Below are positions 20,786-31,259 of a stretch of DNA of 64,000 nt, one piece after another. Under the pieces are notes generated by a model. It made no database searches. It saw nothing but the letters and a program-made list of their open reading frames with translations, and was not told the origin of the DNA. Positions within the stretch are counted from its first letter, which is position 1. Each line of letters begins with the position of its first letter. The position numbers were made by a program, and so were the translations under genes. The DNA is from Galeopsis tetrahit. Its lineage: Eukaryota > Streptophyta > Magnoliopsida > Lamiales > Lamiaceae. The DNA lies in assembly GCA_963675135.1 (NCBI GenBank), contig OY776124.1, positions 6,989,001-7,053,000 on the forward strand. The letters run 5' to 3'.

Positions 20786-22469
20786 CTAAAAAAATGGATC
20801 AAATGAAAATCCGTCTCACCAAATAAGATCCTGAGAAGGTCTCACCCAAGACCTTCCCATTTTATGTGTCCTATTAACTTCTTGATTTACTTTTTTGGTT
20901 CTAGATATCTCAGAGATCGATGAGATTATTTTTAACAATTTAATTAGGGTTTTCAAATGCAATTGGTTATTCAAGATTATGAAATTTTACGAAAAAAAAT
21001 AGGGGGGAGTTTGAAGATCTGTTTGAAAGTTACAAATCAACTATCATTAAAACTAGAAAATGTAATCATTCAATTGTTATTTTAATTAAAAACTAAAGTA
21101 CTAAATCTAATTATACGAATTATATAAACTTACTCTAATTTTAATGATTATGATTTTATTTTTCTTCCATAATATTTGAAGCCACGTTGTGTTATTTGTC
21201 CTTCAAATCACATAGAAGGTAAAGTTTCTAAAATAATTTCAGAAAGTTTTATGATATATAAGAGAATTATTGAGTGTTCTATATAATTTCCCTTAACCAA
21301 TTATTTGAAAAAATTATCGCGTCCATTGAGAAATGTTGATTGTTGGTATGTTGGGAGATTAATTGTTAATGATGCAGCTGGAGTTTGATTTCCAACTAAC
21401 CAACCAAACAAGTTGTAAACGACTAGTAATATAAAAAAAACAAGACTTTAAGTTGGTGAGCTCCGCTCTTTAATGTTCTTTGGGGTATTGATTGTATAGA
21501 TGACAAGAGTGTGTTTACACATTTACTACCTGGCCCTTAATTCTAGGGTTAAATGTGATATTTATAGTAGATACAATGTTTGACCGAAGGGACCGATTTC
21601 AACCATTCATTTCAAGGTTGAGATCGTTGTCTTACATGCGTATGGAAGACAAAAGGGTAGATATGAAGGAATCTCCTTCATTTCAGGCATTTCTCGAACG
21701 CTGCACTGCAATGATACTAGACATGTGAGCCAATTGCTGAGCTTGGTGAAATGTATGTACTTTTAGGTGCATAGCCTATTTTGGAGGCTATGTTTTTCCT
21801 ATCATAGCAAAGTCAGTTGAAGGAGTGCATAGCCTATTTTGGAGGCTATGTTTTTCCTATCATAGTAAAGTCAGTATGCCTTCAACGTGTTAGACTCCAA
21901 ACAGCAAAGTCAGTATGCCTTCAACGTGTTAGACTCCAAACAGAGGTTGGACCCCGAGCTTGACTCAATTCTTGTACTTTATCTTGGGAATCCATGGCGA
22001 ATCAGTTTTGGGGGACTGGAGTCGCCCCTCAATCTATAGTCAACCGTGCGAGCCTTTGATCTTCCGAGTCGCTGTGTTGCGTGCAACAACCATTCACTAG
22101 TGTGGCAAAATTACAATCCATCAATGTCATTTTCTTGATGTTCATTCATTTGGTATAAATTTTATTTTAAATCTAATTAAGCATCTATCTTAAACCAAAT
22201 TATCCATCTATATTTAATTTAATCTATCATACCAAACTGGGACTCTAAACTTTTAGAACATGTACAAGCATAAACACCAGAAACCATCAAGTGGACTAAA
22301 AGCATCTGCCTTTTCAGCCATTTTTTTTTTGGAGGGGAGTGGGGGGTGTGGTATAAGGTCCAGCAATATTATATACTATTGAAAGAATGTATTACCAATA
22401 AATTACATGAAAGAAAAACACCTAAATCTGTTGATAATTAGCTTACAACACAAAAACTGGCTCTTTCTA
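20786..22469. other. Intergenic sequence downstream of the IPUT1-like gene
   Basis: AT-rich and non-coding. It holds the paired tandem duplications at 21767-21944. The minus-strand 3' UTR of the glycosyltransferase presumably occupies its upper end, but no canonical AATAAA is visible close to the stop. Confidence 0.5.
21767..21944. repeat. Two adjacent tandem duplications (58-bp and 39-bp units)
   Basis: GTGCATAGCCTATTTTGGAG starts at 21767 and 21825 (58-bp unit). The overlapping AAAGTCAGTATGCCTTCAAC starts at 21867 and 21906 (39-bp unit). Both are nearly perfect. Confidence 0.9.
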
Positions 22470-25400
22470 TCAACACAGGTAGCAAAAGTTTCGGGCCCGT
22501 TGCAAGTCCCTGTCTTCATAACCTCTCACAAATGCTCTTATTGAGAGGTGTTCTGAAGCATAGGTCATAAACATTGCCAAAATAATGCCTGTTGCTACCA
22601 TGAGAGCTAACCTGTTAAACCAGTGGTAAAGCTATTATAAACGAAAAGAAATACACTGTTGTTCACACTCGAGCATAAATATAGCATTCAATCAAAAAAA
22701 AAAATCCATCAATTCAGCATGATAACTCTTTGGGAAAACAATTTTTTTAGTCCTATAAGTTATTCATACTTTGGTTTCGTTACTGTTGATTTTCACGAAT
22801 TAAAAATAGTCCTGAAACTTTCAAATTCGTGAAAGCCAACAGGATTAAAATCAAAACAGGGGTAACTTTATAGGACTGAAAAAACTATTTTACTTAACTC
22901 TTTCAACACCTGGTGATGTTATTGGTTAAAATTTACCCATTCTGTCGTAAATTATAAAATTCACTAGTAAAATTTGACAACCTTACGTTTAAAAGACAAA
23001 TGCGTGTGGTAATAAGACGAATGGTCAAAGAAAAAAAGAAGACCAGACATAGCAGTTATGAAGTCTCTTCCTGATTAAAGGGTAGGGAATTGTATCAAGT
23101 GAGCTCAGGCAAGCCCACAAAAGTATTAAAAGATTCTCTATAACCAACATGTATCTATAATGTTATGCAGATTTATAGAAGATCCTTTCTCTCGAGTCTC
23201 AACTTTAAGATATATTGCAAGATCACAAAACTACAATTGATCATTATCAACAGCTGAATCCACATCTGTGATGCAACTTCCCTAACTGATCTTATATAAC
23301 TAGTAATCTATTTTTAATACGCTGAAAGTCTTTGAATATATGAAAGAATAATGTCTCATCTTTTTTTGAAAATCAATATTAGTTTAGTGGTATGGACAAT
23401 GTCTTCACTGGTAATAAGTCTGATATATGGAATTAATGGAAAGATCAAACAAAATAGTCAAAGATTGATTTCAAATGTAGCCTAAGGTAACTCCTTTAGC
23501 ACAGTGCTTTGTTAAACCTTCTTTCTGCATTGAGTCAAATGCTCAATAGAAGAGCTATTTGTTTAAGGTCATAGTATATGGCCATTCATTTAGCTACCCT
23601 TAATCAACAGAGAACATAGAGAGAAATCCAAGAGGAGAAGTTTAGAAGAAAATTAAAAAATGGCATCTCTTATGTTGTGCAATTAGATGCACTACTTGGA
23701 TTAAGCCTAATCATGTGGAGGATTTCAACTTTCAAGTACAAATAGGAATGACTCTCAGATCACCAGTTTCAGAGAGCTCTAAATCCTGGGCTAAGCTCCC
23801 AAACACTGAACAAGTCCTTAAATTCAACCCAAAAATGGGGAAAAAGAATAAGAATAAGATACGGTTCAATTCTTCTCGAATTTAACGTAGTAAACGTAAA
23901 AGAAAATTAATTCTCCCTGCAAAACATTTTCAGGCTTTGAGACCGGATTTATCAGTCGCAACAACAAGATTTAGCCAACATTTCAAAATTAATCTTTATA
24001 TATGGACCACATTATAATATATTTTACACTTTATCAGTATCTCCTTATTTCCCCTTATTCTCCACATTTCAAGTCTACAATAATCTTAGTCTCCATATGA
24101 AAAAACTTGCATTTGACCATCATTATCAAATTTTATAGAGTGCCATTATTTAAGGGGAAAAAAAAGAATAAGAAAAGAAAAGGGACCAAGTGTTAGCTGT
24201 GATCTCCTTTCTTTTCTCGCTTTCCCCTTGAACCAGTAACAGAACATGACCAAGCTCTGATGAGAAAACTAAACCGGTCCCTATTGAAGTAAGGAATGGA
24301 ACTCAAACAAATAGTTATTTTTTTCCAATCCCTAAAATCCACATGTAATAACACTAATTTGATACCACACTAAAATATGTACAACTTGAAAGCAGGATAA
24401 ACAGCACACTGCATGTGAAACTAAGGCCAAAAACAAGTTTGCTCAAAGATAGTTTTTTGCTCAGGTAAGACTTAAGAGTCCTCAATAAATCAATAAATAT
24501 GGTTAAATGCAAACACATCAAGAGAAGCAAGGGGAGAAAATAATGGAATACCTTAGAAATAGAGCAGTTATTCCCAAAATACAAGGAAACAGAGGAACTG
24601 CCAGGGCAAGAGATGCCATCCCTAACCCATAATAACATGCAGCAACATCGCAAGAAGACAATTGACGCACATGACCTAGTAACAAACCGAACATCAAAAA
24701 TTCCAATCATTTGAAGATGAAAACAATCTAAACTAATTTGCCTAAGGAGATGTACCTTTTTCAGAATTATAATCTGAAGATTCAGGATTTGAAAGGGAAG
24801 ATGCCGATTGATGGCCCACATTCTTTCCCCATAGACTAATTATATGCAGATAGCTTCCGAATAGTACGAAGAAAATTGTGAATGTCCATTCATACACAAG
24901 AAGGAAACCAGTCCATGGCATAACTTGTCGAGGCACAATTGAAAATGAAAGTGCAAGGGAAACTAGAGCAGCCAAAGTGCAAGCAACCACCGATATTGGA
25001 CCCAGAAGAGAAGGAACCTTGCTCAAAGCTGCACTGGGAAGCTGTGTTTCCAAACATCAAAGGAGTAATATTTCAGAAATTCATCTTGATTAAATATTTG
25101 TATGCTAAGGGTGAAAGTAGACCAAGACAACATCCAAAATGAGACTTAACTAGAGCCTAGAATATAACAGGGAATACAAATGATAGCATATAAATGTATA
25201 TAATTGAAACAGAAATAGGACACAAATATGACAACACAGATTTTAAATCAGATAGTTAGTCTTCCTAATCTTAAGATAAACAATAGTTTATTAGTTAATG
25301 AATAGGTGGTGATGAAACAATAGTTTATTAGTTAATGAAAAGGTGGCGATGATAGTATACCTGCTGATTAGTGCTGATAGTAGAGTTAGTAACAGATGAG

Positions 25401-28400
25401 TAACCAAAGACAGCTCCAGATCTCAACTTATAGTAGAGGTGTCTAATATGATCAAACAGAGATCGTGTCTGTTGTAATAAACAATGATTAAGAATTAAGA
25501 TATAAAACGTAATGAGCATGCTGACAAACATCTGCAGAAAGAGGAAATTCCCAAGTTGCTGACCTGTAAGTATGAGCGATAATAACAAAAAGACAAGAGC
25601 AAAAGTGGAAGCAAAGTAAGAAATTTGATTAGCAGATCATCATTTGGATTTTGGCCCCCAGCAGTCCCTGGAAGAGTCTCTTTAAGATTTACCCGGGCAT
25701 TCTGCAGAGCATCAATAGAGAATATCTCATGAACATCTGACACATAGCATGGGAAGCACATAAAACCTTTAAATGGATTCAATTAAAAAGAGAATCATAT
25801 ACCTGCCACACATCAACAGGTTTAACAAGCCAATGTGTCCACCAATCCCACGGTTTAAGAGGACCAAGTGTATAGTGAATAACACGAAGTTCTTTCTCGT
25901 CCACCATCCACTAAAAGTAAAAGATGTAGAATTAAAACATGAAACAAGTGCAGTGTCCTTCTAGATAATATAAGCAACCTGGTGTCCTTTCAATTTAAAA
26001 GTCCAAATTGCACACCTATTTATATAATTATATGTGCATCATACACGTCTCTTCCATGTAAACATTTACCCCCTAGCAGAAGTTTCACCATCCAAATATT
26101 GAAAGAAAATGCAACTGAATATCTTACATTTGTAACATTTCTCAAACATCAAAAGCAACCCTAAAATAATGATGCCAGAGAAAACAGGAAATAGCTATAG
26201 ATTTAGACAACAGACGCCCCTACTGGAGCGAGCTACATGCAGCAGCAGCTTTAGGTATGAGGACACACAGTATTTGAAAGTTAGTTAGCTCTGTTTTACC
26301 CGTATGTTACACCCATAGTTATTAAAGGCGCGCCTCGGGCACCGGGCGCATGAGGCTCAAGGGACCGCGCCTAGCCCTAGGCAGGCGCATAAATAATTTT
26401 TTTTTATTTTTTTAAACGTGTTTTTCTTATGTTTTAAGGGTTTTTTAGTAGCACTTTTATGTTTTGTTGGGCTTTAGTTGGGCTTTAAGGGTTTTTCTTG
26501 AAAAGAAAAACACCCTAGAACTCATAAGAAACCCACGCAGCCTCCCTTCTGATGTGGACTACTGAGCTCAATGGAATGGAAGTAGGAAATTGACAAGAAA
26601 AGTAGCTGTAAATAATATCACTCAGCTACTGAGAGACAGAAAATACGAGAGAAATATAAGGAAAGCCAAGAAAAGAAATAGGGCAACATTTTATATCTCT
26701 GTAAATTCTTGACATAACTACGTTACTGCATAGTTCTCTTCGTATTCCTTCATGAAACTAATCTTCCTTACATGGTTATCCAACAAACTGCTAGTTCTCT
26801 CACGCAAGAGCAAGAACAAAAAGTGGAATAGTATTTGTAAATCACTATAAGACATGAAGCTAGAATTTCAAAATAAATTCATACAAGATGATCTTACCAA
26901 CAGTTACCAAATTATATCACCAACAGTTACCAACAGCCTCCCTTCATACTTCCAGGGTTTTTACTTTGATGTTGCTTGATTTTGCTTGAAGTATGACTTG
27001 ATTTTGTGTTTATGTGTTTGATTTGTGCCATTTATGTGTTTTTGAACTTAAATATAATGGTTATTTACATGAAAATACGGTGTATTTTCAATTTTGGAGC
27101 CAATGTACGAAAGGCGCGCACCTCGGGCGCTGGGCGCACAAGTGCGCCTTGGTGCGCCTCAAACGCCTTAATAACTATGGTTACACCAAGCCTTTAAAAT
27201 ATACAAAACAAGTTGGGCCTCAGATTATCAAGTGACGAGCACAGGTTAGCTGAACATAAGCACAAAGATGTATTTACTTTGATGTAAGATATGTTACCTT
27301 GTTAGCAAGCATGTAAAGACCAACATCTGCATTATATATCGTAGAAAGTCTCTCCATTTGAGGTACAGGTCTAGACTTCAATTCCTCCTCAGATGCATGT
27401 GGGTCAAAAATGCGTGCATTTGCAAAGTCGGGAAAATATGAGTTTAGGAATCCTTGGTCACCTGTCAGTCACCAGAATACATGAGACAGATTAGACAGGA
27501 AGATAAAATTCATAAACCCTATATTACCAGTTCACATAATTAGCATCAAACTTTGAATCAAGGAAAATGTGTAATTTCAAGTAATAACTAATTCCATCTG
27601 AAGTAAATGGTTTTAGATCACTATCTTTCCAACAGATATACATTTCAAGGAGTCTTAAAACCTCATCTGAATAATGGATAAAATTTAACCATGAGGATGC
27701 TTAAAACCTCAGCAATGTTAAAACCAAACAAGAAGGTCACTCTTTGGGGATAGTAAGGGGTAAACTAGTTAAGACATTAATCATATAAAGTAAGCCATAC
27801 CTCCAGTGTAAGAGTACATTGTATTTACTTTGGTCATCATATCCTTGAACACCTTTTCTGATGGTTCAACCACCATGACTCCAGAATTCAACCTTTCCGA
27901 ATGCTTTAAGTTTGCACAAAATTTTTGACATTTGAAAAGATCTTCAACGTTCTTTACCACTATTGTATCAGCATCAAGGTAAACCACTGCCAAAATTTAA
28001 AAGAATAAAGACATGATTACCACACAATAACTTCACTAGATTATCCTGCTTATCAATAAAATTTAAATTCAACCACGCACATTACAACAGTTAACTCCAA
28101 CATATTTTCATAAACTACAAGAAAGCTAGCAAAAATCCACAAGCTAAAATTTACACCTTGTACACAACAAAATAAGCTACTATGTAGAATAACCACCTTT
28201 CTTGTAGTTTGTCATATTGAATATTTTGAGCTTTGTGTAGACACCCCAAAACCTTGAAGGGCGCACTTGATTGGGGTTGTTCAGTAAACTAATTGTTTTC
28301 ACAATCCAGCCATCAGTCTGCATTACAGAAAAATAATCATGCATGATCCAGTGTAACAAAATAATATGGAGTGCAAAGAAGTAGATTAAAAGACTTAAGA

Positions 28401-31059
28401 AAGTGATAACAAGAACTCAGCCGAAGCTGCCCAATTTCCAATTCCAATTTCTAATTTTCCCTACAACAATAGTTCCAGCCTCTATTTATAGTACCTAATA
28501 ACAGTAACTCCCAAAACTAACTAACTGCTAAACTGCTATTTACTAATATTTCCCTCATCAGTAATATTCCCTCGACTGCCTCCCACATTCCTCTCGTTTA
28601 CGATACATAACAATTCCCACCCTCTCAAAAACAGCCTTGTCCCCAAGGCTGGAAACAGGGAACAAACAGTATCTTCGACCACGAAAATTCCTTCCTCCAG
28701 CAGATAGCCCAGGAATTGCAAGAAACACTCCCAATCACCTGGACATAGATCTACGACCTTCTGAAACTCATCAGCCGCAGCAACATAGTTTCCTGCCCTA
28801 GCAAGAACCCTTCCCTGTAAATGTCGTTTAACTACTTCAATCATAACAAGGGATCCTGTACTTCCAAATAGAATCACTAATGTCTCAGCACAATTGCATT
28901 GATGCTCCAACAGAGAGACATAAATGCTAAGAGCTTCAGGCTCATTCAACCCATGAGAAGCTATACGTTCATTTATCAAATCTTCACCATGAGGACCCCA
29001 CGATCTGCGACTGTTCCGATCTGAGTCAGCGACAGCAGTGTTCGGTGATAGTCTCTCAGCTCTTCGGGGATTAGTTGGGACCATGGTTATGCGTTGCCGG
29101 CCTCGATCCCAGTATAAACGTGCAGGCAGCGCATCCGGAAGAGTGGAAAGTTCCTTCTTCAGCTAACTCGTAATGAGTTGTGGCGATTTCGGTGTAATTG
29201 AAGCTGTGGCATATGGTTTCCCCTCCCCTGGTAAGACGGACGTGGCTGGGAGAAGTGATGGGCTCTGGGACGACAGTGCTATCTCAATAGAAGAACCCGA
29301 GCTTTTAATTCTAATGCCCTGTTCGGTTGCGACAGGTTTGGGGCCTATCACGGTACTTGTGGCGACATGAGGCGTCTCCGGAGCAGCAGTGGGTTGGGCT
29401 ACAAGATCCTTATGGATGGCAGTAAATACCAGAGGCGGGCTGGATACAGAAGTTGGGACCCTAGAAGTCCTGACGCCAACAGACGGAACTGCAGTTTGGC
29501 TGACTGGTTTTGTGATGGTTTCGTGTTGACTCTGTACGGGTTCTTGATGACCAGGTGCAGTTATCGCGCAAGCTGCTGGGGCTGGGGCTGGTGCCGGCGA
29601 GACAGCCACGGCTGAGTTATCCAAGAACTGGCACAACATCTCACGGATCGTCGCTACTTCTTTCTCCAAAGTTACGCAAGACGACTGAAGCGTCGCTACT
29701 CCTTTCTCCAAAGTTACGCAAGACGACTGAAGCGCCGCCACTGCCGTTTCCAAAGCGTCGAGACGTGATTCTGTTCGCGTCATGATCCGGCAGGTCGGAC
29801 CAATTAATATGGAGTGCAAAGAAGTAGATTAAAAGACTTAAGAAAGTGATAACAAGAACTCAGCCGAAGCTGCCCAATTTCCAATTCCAATTTCTAATTT
29901 TCCCTACAACAATAGTTCCAGCCTCTATTTATAGTACCTAATAACAGTAACTCCCAAAACTTACTAACTGCTAAACTGCTATTTACTAATATTTCCCTCA
30001 TCAGTAATATTCCCTCGACTGCCTCCCACATTCCTCTCGTTTACGATACATAACACAAAACATATAAAACAGGTATTCTTGGTGTCATCATTTCACTGCG
30101 TATACAATCCTATATAAGCATTCAGTAAATGACCACGCGTTACAGAATCTTGCAAAATACTGTCTTTTTGGCAAGAAAATATAAGTACCAAATCTTATAA
30201 CTGGTTCAATGAGCAAATTGACACTTAATAACTGCAGCAGAGGTGAACCGATGCAATAAGTATGACAATATACCATCACCAATCTGATGCTTCACAGTGT
30301 ATAAAAGTCGGATATATTATACGACCAGGAATTCAGATCACCCCTTTTTTTTTTTTTGGTCAATCAAAGAACTGGTATTATTCATAACTGGGTATAAGAT
30401 ATACCCTCAGTGACAAAGTTTACATCTCAGCGGAAAGAGCTGAGCTCTCTATTAATTATGACAGCAATATTAAGTTAACAGGTGCGCTGGAAATTTGCAT
30501 ATCCAGTCCTTATACGGCAGATTGCAGCAGTTAGGATATTTGATGGAGATCCAACACCACAATCTCAGATCACCCCTCTTGATACAGGTTAGGAGAACAT
30601 TTCAAAACATAAAAAGATCCAACTATTTACCAAGTTCATAGAAATCAAAACCCCAGGCAGCAAATTCCATCCCACCAAAAACAAAATCAGTGATTCAATA
30701 AGCTCCAATTTAGCACAACAATTGCGTAAAGCATCAAATCATTGAAAGCACCATACATCTATCTATCTACGAATCAAAAATGAAAAGGAGAAATTCATTC
30801 ACACACACACCTGAAGTAGGTTTTTAGCATAATTAGAAACTCCATCAGATACCAAAGCAACCATATCTTTGTTAGAGCCCGAGTCTCGAATCGACTTCCC
30901 CAGTACTCGGACGCCGAGCAGAAATTCATCACCGTAGAGAAGCGTACAATAGGCTTCTTCTGATTTCTGAAATCCCAAAGCTCCAACGAATCTGCTTGAT
31001 GCAATTATCGATAGAAATAGAACACACGCAGTAAACCCTAATCTCAACATACTCGACAT
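22470..31059 (-). CDS. IPUT1: GT8 glucuronosyltransferase, IPUT1/PGSIP6-like (541 aa, 10 exons)
   Basis: Exons read from the minus strand are 31059-30811, 28317-28197, 27986-27801, 27461-27298, 25910-25803, 25701-25564, 25468-25361, 25041-24756, 24675-24552 and 22611-22470. All introns have GT-AG ends, and the exons sum to 1626 bases with an unbroken frame. The N-terminus has a hydrophobic signal-anchor (about 5-27). The GT8 domain follows (about 36-260), with LLYGDEFLLGVRVLGKS and the metal-binding DxD at D128-A-D130. About five membrane segments lie in the C-terminal half (about 302-318, 370-391, 403-425, 468-494, 496-514), and the protein ends in a Cys-rich tail. This GT8-plus-polytopic layout fits plant PGSIP6/IPUT1, the Golgi enzyme that adds glucuronic acid to inositol phosphorylceramide to make GIPC sphingolipids; PGSIP7/8 are the alternatives. 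Introns 1 and 4 carry transposons, but the coding frame is intact. Confidence 0.88.
22735..22895. mobile_element. Small inverted-repeat element (MITE-like) in the last intron
   Basis: TTTTTAGTCCTATAAGTT near 22745 is mirrored by AACTTTATAGGACTGAAAAA near 22868, with a second inverted pair (TTTCAAATTCGTGAAAG / TTTTCACGAATTAAAAA) inside. Target duplication not resolved. Non-coding. Confidence 0.5.
26314..27179. mobile_element. hAT-like non-autonomous element in intron 4 of the IPUT1-like gene
   Basis: Ends are CATAGTTATTAAAGGCGCGC and its near reverse complement (GCCTTAATAACTATG). Subterminal segments are rich in GGCGC. An 8-bp target duplication GTTACACC flanks it (26306-26313 and 27180-27187). 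866 bp, no transposase; family inferred from TSD length. Confidence 0.88.
28362..28612 (-). repeat. 3' LTR of the intron-1 LTR element
   Basis: 251 bp, identical to 29805-30055 except one A/T difference. On the minus strand it follows a purine-rich tract. Confidence 0.9.
28690..28975 (-). pseudogene. Captured NAA25-like (NatB auxiliary subunit) gene fragment
   Basis: Part of a 182-codon open frame (29084-28536). Residues ~38-131 resemble the TPR-rich NAA25/TCU2 subunit of the N-terminal acetyltransferase B complex: EPEALSIYVSLLE, GSLVMIEVVKRHLQGR, VLARAGNYVAAADEFQKV and DLCPGDWECFLQFLGYLLEE. The host protein is about ten times longer, so only a few spliced exons are represented, without introns. 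This looks like transduplication of processed host mRNA into a retroelement. Flanking residues are element-derived. The family call is from memory of conserved TPR segments. Confidence 0.65.
29163..29783 (-). CDS. Gag-like coiled-coil protein of the non-autonomous LTR element (206 aa)
   Basis: The start at 29783 gives MTRTESRLDALETAVAALQ. An in-frame ATG 12 codons upstream would begin inside the LTR, so the downstream one is preferred. The first ~55 residues form heptad-like repeats with a duplicated LQSSCVTLEK unit, as in N-termini of Ty3/gypsy gag proteins. The rest is a long Pro/Ser/Thr/Val-rich low-complexity region with no zinc knuckle or capsid core. It may be a truncated gag whose tail was replaced during rearrangement. 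It is open over its full length, but function is unproven. Confidence 0.55.
   Translation of the reverse strand: MTRTESRLDALETAVAALQSSCVTLEKGVATLQSSCVTLEKEVATIREMLCQFLDNSAVAVSPAPAPAPAACAITAPGHQEPVQSQHETITKPVSQTAVPSVGVRTSRVPTSVSSPPLVFTAIHKDLVAQPTAAPETPHVATSTVIGPKPVATEQGIRIKSSGSSIEIALSSQSPSLLPATSVLPGEGKPYATASITPKSPQLITS
29805..30055 (-). repeat. 5' LTR of the intron-1 LTR element
   Basis: 251 bp, TGTTATG...ATATTA on the minus strand, with TTTATAGAG-type promoter sequence internally. ATTGGTCCGACC just inside it is the expected PBS position, but I cannot assign the tRNA. Confidence 0.88.
30345..30564 (-). mobile_element. 5'-truncated LINE-like retroposon in intron 1
   Basis: On the minus strand a ~205-bp body ends TTTGATTGACC plus a 13-base poly(A), a typical plant LINE tail. 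It is flanked by a 12-13 bp target duplication TCAGATCACCCC (30333-30344 and 30565-30576), the hallmark of target-primed reverse transcription. No ORF and no SINE A/B boxes at its 5' end. Confidence 0.8.
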
Positions 31060-31108
31060 CGTAATCCTACAGCGTGGAAATTCTGATGCAGAGTATGAAG
31101 ATCTGAGA

Positions 31109-31195
31109 AAATTTGGGGACTTCTGGAAATTGCTTCAATTCAAAATCTTGCGATTTTCAGTTTCTGGAAATTTGGGGACTTCTGGAAATTGCTTC
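31109..31195. repeat. Direct repeat in the leader/promoter of the IPUT1-like gene
   Basis: AAATTTGGGGACTTCTGGAA plus ATTGCTTC occurs at 31109 and 31168, 59 bp apart and 50-135 bp upstream of the start codon. A local tandem duplication of probable 5' UTR or core promoter. Confidence 0.8.
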
Positions 31196-31259
31196 GAAGG
31201 TTGACAGGGTCATGGTTGTCGTCTCCGAGTGCACGCTGTACATTTTACACTTTGCATTC

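Larger units (their letters stand above)
28362..30055 (-). mobile_element. Young non-autonomous LTR retrotransposon carrying a captured host-gene fragment
   Basis: Two 251-bp LTRs (28362-28612 and 29805-30055) differ at one base and are flanked by the 5-bp duplication CAAAA (28357-28361 and 30056-30060). Read on the minus strand, the LTR starts TGTTATGTATCG. The internal 1192 bp begins with a coiled-coil gag-like ORF and ends with a purine-rich GAGAGGGTGGGAAT before the 3' LTR. There is no protease, RT or integrase, so mobility would need a partner. An NAA25-like segment lies between. It sits in intron 1 of the IPUT1-like gene in the same orientation as the gene. Confidence 0.92.
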
